Of a stretch of DNA of 64,000 nt, positions 26,608 through 36,443 are shown piece by piece. Position numbers and translations under genes: made by a program. Where the stretch lies: positions 82,901 through 146,900 of the forward strand of contig JAPLRU010000114.1 of NCBI GenBank assembly GCA_026399025.1. The letters run 5' to 3'. The notes beneath the pieces are model-generated. The model did no database searches. It saw only the letters and a list, made by a program, of their open reading frames with translations, and was not told the DNA's origin. The first letter of the stretch is position 1, and the number at the start of each line of letters is the position of its first letter. This stretch comes from Methylobacter sp. (lineage in GTDB: Bacteria > Pseudomonadota > Gammaproteobacteria > Methylococcales > Methylomonadaceae).

Positions 26608-28845
26608 ATGACATTGAAGTCTAAAAAAAACGTTGATTTTAGTTCAACAAAAGATCCATATGCTCAGCGCGAAGCTGAGAAATATGAGAATCCTATTCCC
26701 AGCCGCGAATTGATTCTTCAATTTATCGAACATGCCGGCAAGCCCTTGTGCCGTGAAGAAATTGCCGCGGCCTTCTCCCTTGAAAGCGAAGACCAACTGG
26801 AAGCTTTACGCCGCCGCTTACGGGCCATGGAAAGAGATGGGCAATTGTTATTTAATCGGGGCAAAAAATATTGTCTGGTTAATAATGAAGATTTAATTGC
26901 CGGGCGTATTATCGGTCATGCGGACGGATTTGGTTTTCTTAAACCGGATGACGGTTCCGATGACTTGTTCTTGTCGCCACGGGAAATGAATCCCTTGCTG
27001 CACAATGATCGGGCCCTGGTGCGTGTTGCCGGCGTCGATAAAAAAGGTCGCAGGGAAGGCGCTGTCGTTGAGATTCTGCAAAGAAATACTCTTCATGTGG
27101 TCGGGCGACTCTATAAAGAAGACGGCTTTACCTACGTGGTGCCGGACAATAAAAATATAGCCCAAACTATCCTGCTGCAAAAAGGCGGTGCCGGTAAGGC
27201 CAAACAAGGGCAAATTGTTGTTGCGGAAATTATCGAACAACCGACCAAACTTCGCCAGCCTATCGGCCGGGTCACCGAGGTCATGGGCGAACATATGGCG
27301 CCGGGAATGGAAATCGAAATGGCGATTCGTTCCCATGAATTGCCTAATCAATGGCCCGATGAGTTACTGGCAGAAATTAAACCGCTTAAAAATGAAGTGC
27401 CTGAATCGGCCAAAGAAAACCGGACCGATTTGCGTAAAATTCCGTTAGTCACCATTGACGGCGAGGATGCGCGCGATTTTGACGATGCCGTTTATTGCCA
27501 AAAAACGCCCAAAGGCTGGAAGCTGCTGGTTGCAATTGCCGATGTTTCGCATTATGTGCAAATTAATTCGGAATTGGACAAAGAAGCGCAAAAACGCAGC
27601 ACCTCGGTCTATTTTCCGGAACGGGTCATACCGATGTTGCCGGAGATTTTATCCAATGGCTTGTGTTCGTTAAATCCCCAAGTAGACCGCTTATGCATGG
27701 TGTGCGAGCTGTTAATTAACGAACAAGGCCAAGTTACCCGGTCACGCTTTTTCGATGCGGTGATGAGTTCTCATGCCAGACTGACTTACACCGAAGTTGC
27801 AAAGATGCTTGTCGATGGCGATCAGGTTCTAGCCGACAAATATAAGGCCCTGATGCCGCATTTGCAGGAGCTATACGCGCTTTACAAGGTGATGCGGGTA
27901 AGCCGTGAGCAACGCGGCGCGATGGATTTCGATACTCAGGAAACCCGGATTATTTTCGGCGCGGAACGTAAAATCGAAAAAATAGTGCCGGTAGTGCGCA
28001 ACGATGCGCACAAATTGATTGAAGAGTTCATGATCACCGCGAACATGGCGGCGGCGCGTTTTTTAAACAATAAAAAAATGCCCAAGCTGCTGCGGATACA
28101 CGACGGTCCGAGCGCCGACAAGCTGCTTAACCTGAAAACCTTTCTTGGCGAGTTGGGCTTGAGCTTAGGCGGCGGCGCTAAACCGACGCCGTTGGATTAC
28201 ATGCAGCTGATCGAGTCGATCAAAAATAGACCCGATGCGCATTTGATTCAGACTGTACTGCTGCGTTCGATGTCGCAAGCCGTTTACAGTCCTGAGCTAA
28301 AAGGCCATTTCGGTCTGGCCTTGGAAGCTTACGCGCATTTCACTTCGCCTATCCGGCGTTATCCCGATTTGCTGGTGCATCGTGCGATCAGGCATTGCTT
28401 GCAGGGTAAGCCGGTGGAAAGCTTTTTCTACGGTGTCCCCGATATGGTCATTTTGGGTGAGCAATGTTCGGCCCATGAGCGGCGCGCCGATGACGCGACG
28501 CGCGATGTCGTCAGCTGGCTCAAATGCGAATATATGATGGACAAGGTCGGCGAAGAATTCCCCGGCATTATTTCAGCGGTGACTTCATTCGGTTTTTTTG
28601 TTGAGCTTGCCGAAATTTATATTGAAGGTTTGGTTCATATCAGCAACTTGGCGCAGGATTATTTCCATTTCGACGCCACCAGCCATCAACTAAGAGGCGA
28701 GCGGAGCGGCATCAATTATCGTCTGGGCGACAGCGTCAAGGTCAGGGTCGCCCGTGTCGATCTGGACGAAAAGAAGATTGATTTTGACTTGGCGCTAAAA
28801 CAAGTTGCTAGGGATAAGCCTAAAAAGAGACGTCGTAAGAAATAA
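26608..28845 (+). CDS. rnr: Ribonuclease R
   Basis: A 745-residue 3'-5' exoribonuclease of the RNB family. It has an N-terminal winged-helix-like region (SRELILQFIEHAGKPL), cold-shock OB folds, the RNB catalytic core with TIDGEDARDFDDAVY near residue 285, a C-terminal S1 domain (FPGIISAVTSFGFFVELAEIYIEGLVHIS) and a basic tail (KPKKRRRKK). It degrades structured RNA and takes part in rRNA and tmRNA quality control. In many relatives rlmB follows. Here an AT-rich two-gene cassette follows instead, and a 42-bp stretch of the rnr 3' end (28738-28779) is repeated beyond it. Confidence 0.95.
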   Translation: MTLKSKKNVDFSSTKDPYAQREAEKYENPIPSRELILQFIEHAGKPLCREEIAAAFSLESEDQLEALRRRLRAMERDGQLLFNRGKKYCLVNNEDLIAGRIIGHADGFGFLKPDDGSDDLFLSPREMNPLLHNDRALVRVAGVDKKGRREGAVVEILQRNTLHVVGRLYKEDGFTYVVPDNKNIAQTILLQKGGAGKAKQGQIVVAEIIEQPTKLRQPIGRVTEVMGEHMAPGMEIEMAIRSHELPNQWPDELLAEIKPLKNEVPESAKENRTDLRKIPLVTIDGEDARDFDDAVYCQKTPKGWKLLVAIADVSHYVQINSELDKEAQKRSTSVYFPERVIPMLPEILSNGLCSLNPQVDRLCMVCELLINEQGQVTRSRFFDAVMSSHARLTYTEVAKMLVDGDQVLADKYKALMPHLQELYALYKVMRVSREQRGAMDFDTQETRIIFGAERKIEKIVPVVRNDAHKLIEEFMITANMAAARFLNNKKMPKLLRIHDGPSADKLLNLKTFLGELGLSLGGGAKPTPLDYMQLIESIKNRPDAHLIQTVLLRSMSQAVYSPELKGHFGLALEAYAHFTSPIRRYPDLLVHRAIRHCLQGKPVESFFYGVPDMVILGEQCSAHERRADDATRDVVSWLKCEYMMDKVGEEFPGIISAVTSFGFFVELAEIYIEGLVHISNLAQDYFHFDATSHQLRGERSGINYRLGDSVKVRVARVDLDEKKIDFDLALKQVARDKPKKRRRKK
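28738..28779 (+). repeat. Left copy of an imperfect direct repeat in the rnr 3' end
   Basis: This 42-bp coding segment, starting AAGGTCAGGGTCG, recurs at 30850-30891 with about six mismatches. The two copies bracket the AAA ATPase cassette. Confidence 0.75.
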
Positions 28846-28880
28846 CATTGCTATAGTTGTGAAGTTATAAAGAGATTTGT

Positions 28881-30269
28881 ATGAAAATTGACGTAAAAGT
28901 CAAAAACTTGGGAAAACTAAAGGACGCTGAGTTTAACATTCGTCCTATGACGGTGATTACCGGCCCTAATGGAACCGGCAAAAGTTTTTTTACCAAGTCG
29001 TTGTATTCTATTTTAAATGTCATTAATAAGAACGTTTATCATGAGTCTGTAAATAAGACGATTAGGCAACTTCAGCTTCAATTGCAAGCCTTTCTAAATA
29101 GGATTAGTTATGTAGGTCAAAATGATTTTTTTGTTACAAAACAAATTGAGCTTGACCTTGATAAGTTACAAAATGAGATTGAAGAAGCCAGTAGCTGGAA
29201 AATTGACGACTATTTTATTTTTGCAACCTCAAAAATAAAAGCTGTAGAGGCAATTCAAACACGTTATAGCTCTTATTTAAATAAACTAACAAAAACACCC
29301 GACAAATTTGCATCTATTATGAGCATATCTGAAACTATTAATCGAGGTTTTGACGATTTATTGCTTCAAATTAGAAATCCTCGAAAATATTATGCTAATT
29401 TATTTATCACTTATATTCAAAATGAGCTTAAAGATAATTTTCAGATTTCTAGGCTAAGTGAATTAGTCAGTTTCGGAGAAGAAAAAATAGAAATTGAAGT
29501 CGATGATCTTCTAGTGATTGAATTAAGTGCCAGTAAAAAACATTTTAGCTGGGGTGATGATTTTATTGATGAGGTCTCAGGCTTATCGAGTGTGGTTTTT
29601 TTTGAATCGCCAGCTTATTGGAAAGTGAGAGACGCATTAAAATCGGCCAAAAATAATCAAATCCGCCCAAGATTACTCGGAAAGAAAAATAGTGATGTTT
29701 TAACTGGCGTGCCAAAATATTTTTATGATTTGGATGATGCGTTAAATACCAAAACTAAAACATCAGGTGCTTTTTCAGCAGCTACCGATTTGTTAGAAGA
29801 TGCTTTAGGCGGTGAGTTTATTTTTAAAGGCGATAACTTAAGTTTTAAAGATAATAAGTCCGGTCAAGAAATATCTAAGAATCTTGTATCCTTTGGTATG
29901 ACTAACCTAGGTATGATTCAGGCTTTATTAAAACATAACGTGATTACAGCAGGCTCTTTCGTATTTATTGATGAGCCGGAAACCAATTTACACCCGGATT
30001 GGCAAGTTAAATTAATGGAGGTGCTGTTAGTCTTGGCGCAGGCAGGTGTAAACATCGTTATTACCACACACAGCACCGACCTGTTAAAAGCCTTGGAAGT
30101 GAATCTGAAAAAGCAGAAAATTGAAGCCGAAGATTTCCTGTCAGTACATTTTGTTGACTTGGACGGTAAATTATTTGAGTTTGAATCTAAAAAATCAAAT
30201 CAACAGTTGATTGAGGCGCGCGAGTTGTTAAATTCAGCTTATGAGCAACTGTACTTTAGCGACTTATAA
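28881..30269 (+). CDS. ABC-type AAA family ATPase of a two-gene accessory cassette
   Basis: A 462-residue SMC/RecF/OLD-like ATPase. Walker A is GPNGTGKS at residues 28-35. A long, charged, partly coiled insertion (about 40-330) follows. A signature-like SFGMTNLGM lies near 335, Walker B FIDEPETNLHP has Asp364 and Glu365, and a switch histidine (His397) lies in VITTHS. It ends soon after, with no TOPRIM or nuclease domain. Such ATPases are common first genes of anti-phage pairs (Septu, PARIS, Gabija-like), where a small partner is the effector. Codons are visibly AT-rich compared with rnr and recD, suggesting transfer. It begins 35 bp after the rnr stop, and the partner follows after six bases. 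The defence role is inferred. Confidence 0.8.
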   Translation: MKIDVKVKNLGKLKDAEFNIRPMTVITGPNGTGKSFFTKSLYSILNVINKNVYHESVNKTIRQLQLQLQAFLNRISYVGQNDFFVTKQIELDLDKLQNEIEEASSWKIDDYFIFATSKIKAVEAIQTRYSSYLNKLTKTPDKFASIMSISETINRGFDDLLLQIRNPRKYYANLFITYIQNELKDNFQISRLSELVSFGEEKIEIEVDDLLVIELSASKKHFSWGDDFIDEVSGLSSVVFFESPAYWKVRDALKSAKNNQIRPRLLGKKNSDVLTGVPKYFYDLDDALNTKTKTSGAFSAATDLLEDALGGEFIFKGDNLSFKDNKSGQEISKNLVSFGMTNLGMIQALLKHNVITAGSFVFIDEPETNLHPDWQVKLMEVLLVLAQAGVNIVITTHSTDLLKALEVNLKKQKIEAEDFLSVHFVDLDGKLFEFESKKSNQQLIEARELLNSAYEQLYFSDL

Positions 30270-30275
30270 ATTAAC

Positions 30276-30845
30276 ATGTTCGACAAAAATGAGTATTTGC
30301 AAAGCATTGTACATGCCTCTTGCGTTGCCGGAATAATTGAGTCTTCCACGTCACGAGCATTTAAAATTGATGATGAAGACGGCATTGCTAAAGCAATTGG
30401 TTTTCATGCGGGTATTGTCAATAAAGTCGATTATTTTGTAGTAGAGAATAACGATGTTCAGCTAATAGAGTTAAGCGATTTAGAAGAGTACATACGAAAT
30501 TGTCATGTTTCGATTGAAAAAGAACTCCAACAGTTACGAGAAGTTAAAGGTGACGACATAACCAAACGAGATGAAAGCAAAATAATAAAAGCGGCATGGA
30601 AAGAAATTAAGGTTGAATTTTGCAAAAAATGGAGTGGTTCTATCGCCGTTATTGAAAGATTATTCCGAAAAACCAATGAATTAGGCGATGACGATCCGAG
30701 TTATAAACTACTGATTGTTTGCAAAAATCATACGGATATTAAGATGCTTGATGGGTTAAAAGCGCAGTTATCCGGGATGATGGGGAACGTTGTAGTTTGT
30801 AAAACAGAAACGCTCAATCATGTTCTTATCGGGCCAGTATTATGA
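30276..30845 (+). CDS. Unrecognised partner protein of the AAA ATPase cassette
   Basis: A 189-residue soluble protein that I cannot assign. Residues 50-72 read as two beta strands with Asp52 (VDYFVVEN) and Glu65 (VQLIELSDLEE), loosely like the start of a PD-(D/E)XK nuclease core, but the expected lysine is replaced by serine. A helical, lysine-rich middle (residues 80-135) is followed by two more strand-like stretches (YKLLIVCKNH and GNVVVCKTETL). No TOPRIM, HNH or membrane signature was seen. It starts six bases after the ATPase stop and shares its AT-rich composition, so the two are surely cotranscribed. Five bases after its stop the duplicated rnr segment begins. It may be the effector of the system; that is a guess from gene arrangement. 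Confidence 0.6.
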   Translation: MFDKNEYLQSIVHASCVAGIIESSTSRAFKIDDEDGIAKAIGFHAGIVNKVDYFVVENNDVQLIELSDLEEYIRNCHVSIEKELQQLREVKGDDITKRDESKIIKAAWKEIKVEFCKKWSGSIAVIERLFRKTNELGDDDPSYKLLIVCKNHTDIKMLDGLKAQLSGMMGNVVVCKTETLNHVLIGPVL

Positions 30846-30849
30846 AAAC

Positions 30850-30891
30850 AAGGTCAGGGTCGTCCGTGTCGGTCCGGACGAAAAGAAAATC
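30850..30891 (+). repeat. Right copy of the rnr 3'-end repeat
   Basis: AAGGTCAGGGTCGTCCGTGT and the next 22 bp match 28738-28779 in rnr at about 36 of 42 positions. It is out of coding context here. It marks the right edge of the two-gene cassette. Confidence 0.75.
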
Positions 30892-31210
30892 CCAACTCGA
30901 TACTACTTGTTTCAAGCCTGAGAGTCCGTTCGACCTCAGTAAAAGCCTTGAAGTGGACGTAATACTTCATGATGCTAAAATTATGCGGAAAATACGAACC
31001 TATCGGACTATTGCTTAAATGTGAATTAAGAGCCAAAAATGTCCAAGCATGTAATTTCAATACGTTACAAACAAGATACTTTTAATTTTAGCCATTGCTT
31101 AGGGCTAAGTATCTGATTTTTCATTATCAGATTTAGCTCTTAATTCATATTTAACCTGCAAAAGTCACAGTCTGCCACAATCCGCACTTATACCCACACC
31201 GGGTAAGCAC
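30892..31210. other. Non-coding gap before recD
   Basis: No credible gene. The stretch is AT-rich like the cassette to about 31170, with a weak inverted repeat around 31105-31140 (GGGCTAAGTATCTGA, TCAGATTTAGCTC). It separates the cassette from the convergent recD gene. Confidence 0.4.
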
Positions 31211-32896
31211 TCAGGATTTAAACTTATCCACCAAGCCGGTAACCCTGTCGATTTTTTGCCGAACTGTCGCGATAAACACGGCTTTATCGGCAACCAGTTT
31301 GATGGTTTTCTTGGCTCGGGTAATGGCGGTATACAGTAATTCCTTGGTTAACACGGGGTTGACGGCTTCGGGCAGGACTATTAATACTTCTTCAAATTCA
31401 GAGCCTTGACTTTTATGGATCGTCATCGCAAAAACGGTTTCGCAATGCGGTACGCGGGCGGGCAGGTATTTTTTGACGGTGCCGTCAGGGCGTTGAAAAA
31501 ATACCATCAACTTCTCTTGAGAAGCCTGTACCTCGGCTACCGATTCTCCCGAATCAGCGCCGTCCGGCATACAAATGCCGATGTCGCCATTATAAAGATG
31601 CAGCGCCGGGTTGTTCTGCGTGACCATGACCGGTCGTCCCGAATACCATACTCCGGATAAATCGATCCGCTTTTGCTCGGCCAGTTTTTGCTCAACCCGG
31701 TAATTAATGTCGGCCACGCTGTTTTTGCCCTGCCGGTTCGAGCACAGCACCTGAAAGCGGCTAAAAGCCCGATAAATCGGCTCGAATTCCGCATCGGCTT
31801 TGATCAATTGCAAATAATCCGCTTGTCGGGCGGCGATATAGTCGATTAAATCGGTATCAAGACATTGCACGGCTTCATCTTCGCTATCGCTTAAAATGTG
31901 CCACGCGCGCTCATCGTTCTGGAGGTTGACCGCTTCGGCCAAGTCTTTGATTGCGCCGCCGAAACGATGCGACTTCGTTAAAGTGTAAACGTTGTTGCGC
32001 AGGCTTTCGGCGCAAGCCAAATCGGCTAACACCGCGCCGGATTCCACCGATGCCAGCTGATCTTTATCGCCCAGCAAGATCAAGCGCGCACCGGGTTTGA
32101 GTGCGTCAAGCAACTTGCTCATCAAGGCCAGATCGACCATCGACGCTTCGTCCACGACGACCAAATCGTAAACCAGCGGTTTATCCGCATGATGCCTGAA
32201 ATACGGGGAAGGCGGCATGGCGCCCAATAAACGGTGCAAAGTAGTGACGGTTTCCGGGATGCGGTTTTTTATCGCGTCGGAACACGGCAGCTGCGCTTTG
32301 CTGGAACCGATCGATTCTTGAAGCCGCATCGCAGCCTTTCCGGTCGGCGCCGCCAACGCAATCACCAAGGGGTGTGGTTCGGCCAATTCCTGCAACAGCG
32401 CCAGAATTTTAACGACGGTAAAGGTTTTGCCGGTTCCCGGACCGCCGGTAATAATGCAGAACGGCTGCCGGGCCGCCATTTTTGCGGCTTCGCGTTGGCC
32501 GTCGATTTCGGCCGGCGCGGGGCCGAAATAAAAATCCAACAGCGCGTCGAGTTTTTCAACCGGGCTTTCGCTGCGGGCCATGGTTTTCAGCTGCGTCGCC
32601 AGCCGGTTTTCATAACTCCAGTAACGGTGCAGATACAAGCGGTCTTGCTCAATTACCAGAGGCAAGGTATCGGCCTGATCGCCAGGATTGGCTACGGCCA
32701 ATCCGGAAGCCAGCAATAAGGCTTGTGCTTTAGCGTCGATTCGAATGCAGCTGTGGCCTTGGCTTTGCTCATAAGACACGGCCATCAGCAGGGCTTCAAA
32801 TTCCTGTTTTTGGCTCGGGCCGAAGTTGGTGCGCCGACTCAGGAATCGGGCAAAAGCCATATCCAAGCGGCTGAATGCGCTTTGTTCGTCTGTCAT
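31211..32896 (-). CDS. recD: Exodeoxyribonuclease V subunit alpha
   Basis: A 561-residue superfamily 1 5'-3' helicase, somewhat shorter than E. coli RecD (608). Walker A ITGGPGTGKT lies at residues 149-158. Helicase motifs VVDEASMVDLALM, LILLGDKDQLASV and the C-terminal TIHKSQGSEFEEV are intact. With RecB and RecC it forms the double-strand-end processing enzyme that loads RecA and destroys foreign linear DNA. Its start overlaps the recB stop by four bases, so the two are translationally coupled. recC is not adjacent. Confidence 0.94.
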   Translation of the reverse strand: MTDEQSAFSRLDMAFARFLSRRTNFGPSQKQEFEALLMAVSYEQSQGHSCIRIDAKAQALLLASGLAVANPGDQADTLPLVIEQDRLYLHRYWSYENRLATQLKTMARSESPVEKLDALLDFYFGPAPAEIDGQREAAKMAARQPFCIITGGPGTGKTFTVVKILALLQELAEPHPLVIALAAPTGKAAMRLQESIGSSKAQLPCSDAIKNRIPETVTTLHRLLGAMPPSPYFRHHADKPLVYDLVVVDEASMVDLALMSKLLDALKPGARLILLGDKDQLASVESGAVLADLACAESLRNNVYTLTKSHRFGGAIKDLAEAVNLQNDERAWHILSDSEDEAVQCLDTDLIDYIAARQADYLQLIKADAEFEPIYRAFSRFQVLCSNRQGKNSVADINYRVEQKLAEQKRIDLSGVWYSGRPVMVTQNNPALHLYNGDIGICMPDGADSGESVAEVQASQEKLMVFFQRPDGTVKKYLPARVPHCETVFAMTIHKSQGSEFEEVLIVLPEAVNPVLTKELLYTAITRAKKTIKLVADKAVFIATVRQKIDRVTGLVDKFKS

Positions 32897-35800
32897 TGCT
32901 CGCCCCCAAACAACGCCGCCAACGCTTCAACCCGCGCCAAGTCGGGCCGGTCCTGATAAACGCCGCTCATGGGCCGATCCGGCTGCATGCCGCGCACGAA
33001 TAAATAGCGCACGCCGCCGAAATGGGTTTCATAGTCGTAGTCCGGCACCCGCGTTTGTAAATAACGATGCAGTACGACGGTGTAAATCCAGTATTGCAGG
33101 CCGTAATTATGTTCGCGCATCGCATGGCTTAAGCCGGCCGGCGTGTAATCCTGCAAGCCGTTGGTTTTATAGTCCATTACATAATAACGCTGGGTTCCGG
33201 CGCTGGGAAAGGCGCAGATAAGATCGATGAATCCGGTCAGATAACCGCACATCTGTTTGGCGGTCAACGGCTGAAATGCCGGGCTGTCGTGCAATATCCG
33301 GTTGATTTGGGCGGCGTCCATGGCTTGCATCGATAAATAAAACGGCATTTCCTTTAAGCAGTGGTTTTCCGGCAAATTCATCAGGCAAAAATCGGTATCG
33401 GTTGCCGACAGCGGCGTCGCGACCACGGCTTGCAACAGCTCATCCAGCAGGTGCGGCAGCTCCAATTTTAAACCATAGCGCTGACACGCTTTGTCCCGTT
33501 GCACAGCAATATCCTTGCGCCGGGCCAAATCGATGAATGCGTTGTTTTCCAGCAGATCATGCACGACATTGCCGGTGTGCGCGCCTCTGGGTAATTCCTG
33601 TATGTCGCTAGCGGTTTCCGGCCGACCAAGCAGCGGTTGCTCTCCGGCCTTATCTTCCGGCAATTCCGGCGCGTCGTGCCGGCTTAATGCCGACAACGCG
33701 GTATAACTGCTCATTTGCCAATAACTGTACAACGATCTTTGCCGCTTTTTTGCCTGTGCGTGAGTATCCGCAACGGCTTTTCGATACTTGCCGGTTATTT
33801 CGCCCGGAACCTCCAGTAAGCGGTACTCGGCTTTATCCCGAAAGGCTTGCAGCCGTGCCTGTTGCTGAGAAAAATCTGAATTCGTAAAATCAAGCAGCCA
33901 AGCCATCGCCGATTCATTCGCGCTATCTTGCGAGCGCACATCGGCCCAGGCGATATAACAGCGGTATTTGGCGCGGGTGACCGCGACGTAAAATACCCGC
34001 AAATCTTCGGCCAATTCTTCATTTAAGGCCAGTTTCCGGCGCCGTTCAAAATCGTCCGAACCCAGATCGATCAGTGCTTGGCCGTCTTCATGGCATTGAA
34101 TCATCAAGCGTTCGCTGTTTAAACGGTCGCTGCGCTGCCATAGATAGGGACAAAATACGATAGCGTATTCCAGTCCTTTAGAGCGATGCATGGTAACGAT
34201 TTTGACCGCGTCATCGTCGCTTTCAAGACGGAGTTGCTGATTTTCCGCGCCGCTCGCCTCGATGATCGCATTGCGCAACCAGTCCAAGGTTTTATTGATG
34301 CCCAGATGCTCGTCGATAGCGGCTTGTTGCACCAGTTCGAGCAGGTGATGCAGGTTGGTGAGCTGTCTTTCCGCGGTCCGTGTTTTCGACACCTGGGTGC
34401 TGATTTTTTCCCGTCTCAGCAAATGCTGCATCATCGCCATCAAACCGATTTTTTGCCATTCCTGAAAATAGCCGAGGAAGCGCGACATCCAGGCGTCCAG
34501 CTCAATCTCGCTATTAATCAGTCGGTACAGGGCTTGCCCATCCAGCTCAAACCAGTCTAAAGCCAAGGCTTGTTTGAGCAGCCCGCTGTCGCCGGGATGA
34601 GCCACGGCTTGTAACAGGCTGTACAAATTAACCGCTTCCTGCGCGGCAAAAACCGACTCGACGCTGTTTAATACCGAAGGCACGCCGGCACTGCGTAATG
34701 CGTTCTGATAGTCACGGGCCTGAGCGTTGGTTCTTACCAAAATAGCAATATCCTTGGGCTGCAACGACCGGCCGGCCGGTTGCAGGCTATAGTCGCCGGT
34801 CAGTAAATCGACCACTTCATTGACCACAGCGTTGCCGATGGCTTCCGCGGCATCCTTGCGGTCCGGCCGCCAATATCCTGTTTTGCTGTCGCTTTCCGGC
34901 AACTGCCAGAGCATCATCGGCGCGATGGCTTGGCCCGCATAATACACGGCGCCGTCATCGGCGGATTTAGCCGGGGCGACATCGTTAAATTCCAAGCCCT
35001 CCAGCAAAAACGCCCGGTCTTTTTGAAACAAAGCATTTACCGCCTCGACCAACTGCGGATGCGAACGCCAATTTTGGCCCAGGGTAAATTGATGCTCGGC
35101 CTGTTTTTGCGCGCCCAGATAAGAATGAATATCCGCGCCGCGAAACTTGTAGATGGCCTGCTTGGGGTCGCCGATTAGATATAAATATTGGCTGGGCGCC
35201 GCAAACAGCGAATAGAAAATAAACCATTGGCTGTCGTCGGTATCCTGAAATTCGTCAATCAACGCGACGCTAAAGCGCTGTTGCAATTCCGCCGTCAGCA
35301 ACGCGCCTTTATCGCTTTGCAGCGCCTTTGCCAAACGACTGATTAAATCATCGAACGACAACACATTCAGCCGGTGCAAGCGTTTATCCAATTCCTCGTG
35401 CAAGCTGTCCAGCAGGCTAAGGCGAAAGGCCAGATTGATTTGTTTAAAGGCCATGGCCAGCGCCTCGAAAGCGGCGACATCAAGGGCTAATCCAGCCAGA
35501 TATTCGGCCTTACGCTGATCGCCGGACTGGCTTTTATTGCTCCTGAATTTATTGCCGTTCAGCGCATCGATCAAGCCCTTTTCGGTCAATAAGGCAAGCG
35601 CTTCAAGGCAGGGAGTTTGTGTCGTATGGCCTTGTAACCACGTATTCAGCGCGTCATAGTGACTCTCGAAAACGTCGGTATAGGTGGTCTTGAATTTTTC
35701 ATCGGGGAAGCAATTGCGCAAAACGGCTGCACAGTGCTCCAGTTGGTTTTTTGCCCGATCCGCCTGTTGTTGCAATTCTATTAACGCGTCATCCACGCTC

Positions 35801-36420
35801 CGGCACAGCGGATAAACCTTGGTTTTCAAGCCGTTGCCGGGAAACGCGGCGACGCCGGCAAGCAGCATGTCCGGGGTTTTAAAATCTGCGGTCAATACCG
35901 CGATTTCCCAGGCTGAACGTGGGTAAATCTGCTTGCGCCAGAAATCATCGGTGCAGGCCTGTTTGATTGCCGCCACATCGCCGGTTAATTCGGCATCGAA
36001 TAATTGTCCGCTTTCCAGCGCATGTTCCCTTAAAACCCGTTGGCAAAAACCGTGGATGGTGAAAATTCCGGCTTGGTCTATATCCAGCAGCGCCATTTGC
36101 AAACGTTGCTTGACCACGTCCTGCGTGATGTCCAAGTGAGCCAGCCAGTCGACTATATTTTCGTCGATATTGTCGGTTTGACCGTCCACAGCACGCTTGG
36201 CTTCGACCAGCCTGGAACGGATTCGGTCTTTAAGCTCTTCGGTGGCGGCTTTGGTGAAAGTGACCACCAGCAGCTTATCGATGGCGATATCGTGCTCGAC
36301 TACAAAACGCAACACCAGCATGGCTATGGCATAGGTTTTTCCGGTGCCGGCGCTGGCTTCAATCAGGTTTACGCCTTTTAGCAGTTCGGTATGAACCGGA
36401 TTGAAAGTGTTTATGTTCAT
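32893..36420 (-). CDS. recB: Exodeoxyribonuclease V subunit beta
   Basis: About 1175 residues from the ATG at 36420, where homology to the family begins (NPVHTELLKGVNLIEASAGTGKT). The frame stays open to an upstream ATG at 36468 through a ten-G tract, which would add 16 non-conserved residues. It has UvrD-like helicase motifs: Walker A near 23-29, FSVALIDEFQDTD, YLIGDPKQAIYKFRGAD and VKIVTMHRSKGLEY. A C-terminal nuclease domain contains YVMDYKTNG, near residue 1082. RecB is the 3'-5' helicase and nuclease of RecBCD. recD follows directly. The usual upstream recC is missing here. Confidence 0.93.
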   Translation of the reverse strand: MNINTFNPVHTELLKGVNLIEASAGTGKTYAIAMLVLRFVVEHDIAIDKLLVVTFTKAATEELKDRIRSRLVEAKRAVDGQTDNIDENIVDWLAHLDITQDVVKQRLQMALLDIDQAGIFTIHGFCQRVLREHALESGQLFDAELTGDVAAIKQACTDDFWRKQIYPRSAWEIAVLTADFKTPDMLLAGVAAFPGNGLKTKVYPLCRSVDDALIELQQQADRAKNQLEHCAAVLRNCFPDEKFKTTYTDVFESHYDALNTWLQGHTTQTPCLEALALLTEKGLIDALNGNKFRSNKSQSGDQRKAEYLAGLALDVAAFEALAMAFKQINLAFRLSLLDSLHEELDKRLHRLNVLSFDDLISRLAKALQSDKGALLTAELQQRFSVALIDEFQDTDDSQWFIFYSLFAAPSQYLYLIGDPKQAIYKFRGADIHSYLGAQKQAEHQFTLGQNWRSHPQLVEAVNALFQKDRAFLLEGLEFNDVAPAKSADDGAVYYAGQAIAPMMLWQLPESDSKTGYWRPDRKDAAEAIGNAVVNEVVDLLTGDYSLQPAGRSLQPKDIAILVRTNAQARDYQNALRSAGVPSVLNSVESVFAAQEAVNLYSLLQAVAHPGDSGLLKQALALDWFELDGQALYRLINSEIELDAWMSRFLGYFQEWQKIGLMAMMQHLLRREKISTQVSKTRTAERQLTNLHHLLELVQQAAIDEHLGINKTLDWLRNAIIEASGAENQQLRLESDDDAVKIVTMHRSKGLEYAIVFCPYLWQRSDRLNSERLMIQCHEDGQALIDLGSDDFERRRKLALNEELAEDLRVFYVAVTRAKYRCYIAWADVRSQDSANESAMAWLLDFTNSDFSQQQARLQAFRDKAEYRLLEVPGEITGKYRKAVADTHAQAKKRQRSLYSYWQMSSYTALSALSRHDAPELPEDKAGEQPLLGRPETASDIQELPRGAHTGNVVHDLLENNAFIDLARRKDIAVQRDKACQRYGLKLELPHLLDELLQAVVATPLSATDTDFCLMNLPENHCLKEMPFYLSMQAMDAAQINRILHDSPAFQPLTAKQMCGYLTGFIDLICAFPSAGTQRYYVMDYKTNGLQDYTPAGLSHAMREHNYGLQYWIYTVVLHRYLQTRVPDYDYETHFGGVRYLFVRGMQPDRPMSGVYQDRPDLARVEALAALFGGEQ

Positions 36421-36443
36421 GGGTAAATTCGGCAGCATTAAAA

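Noticed and set aside
28881..30845. Assignment of the cassette as RloAB, PARIS or Septu
   Set aside because: The partner lacks RloB, DUF4435/TOPRIM and HNH hallmarks respectively, so no known name is justified.
30854..31060. 68-residue minus-strand frame after the cassette
   Set aside because: It overlaps the duplicated rnr segment on the opposite strand and has no ribosome site or family.
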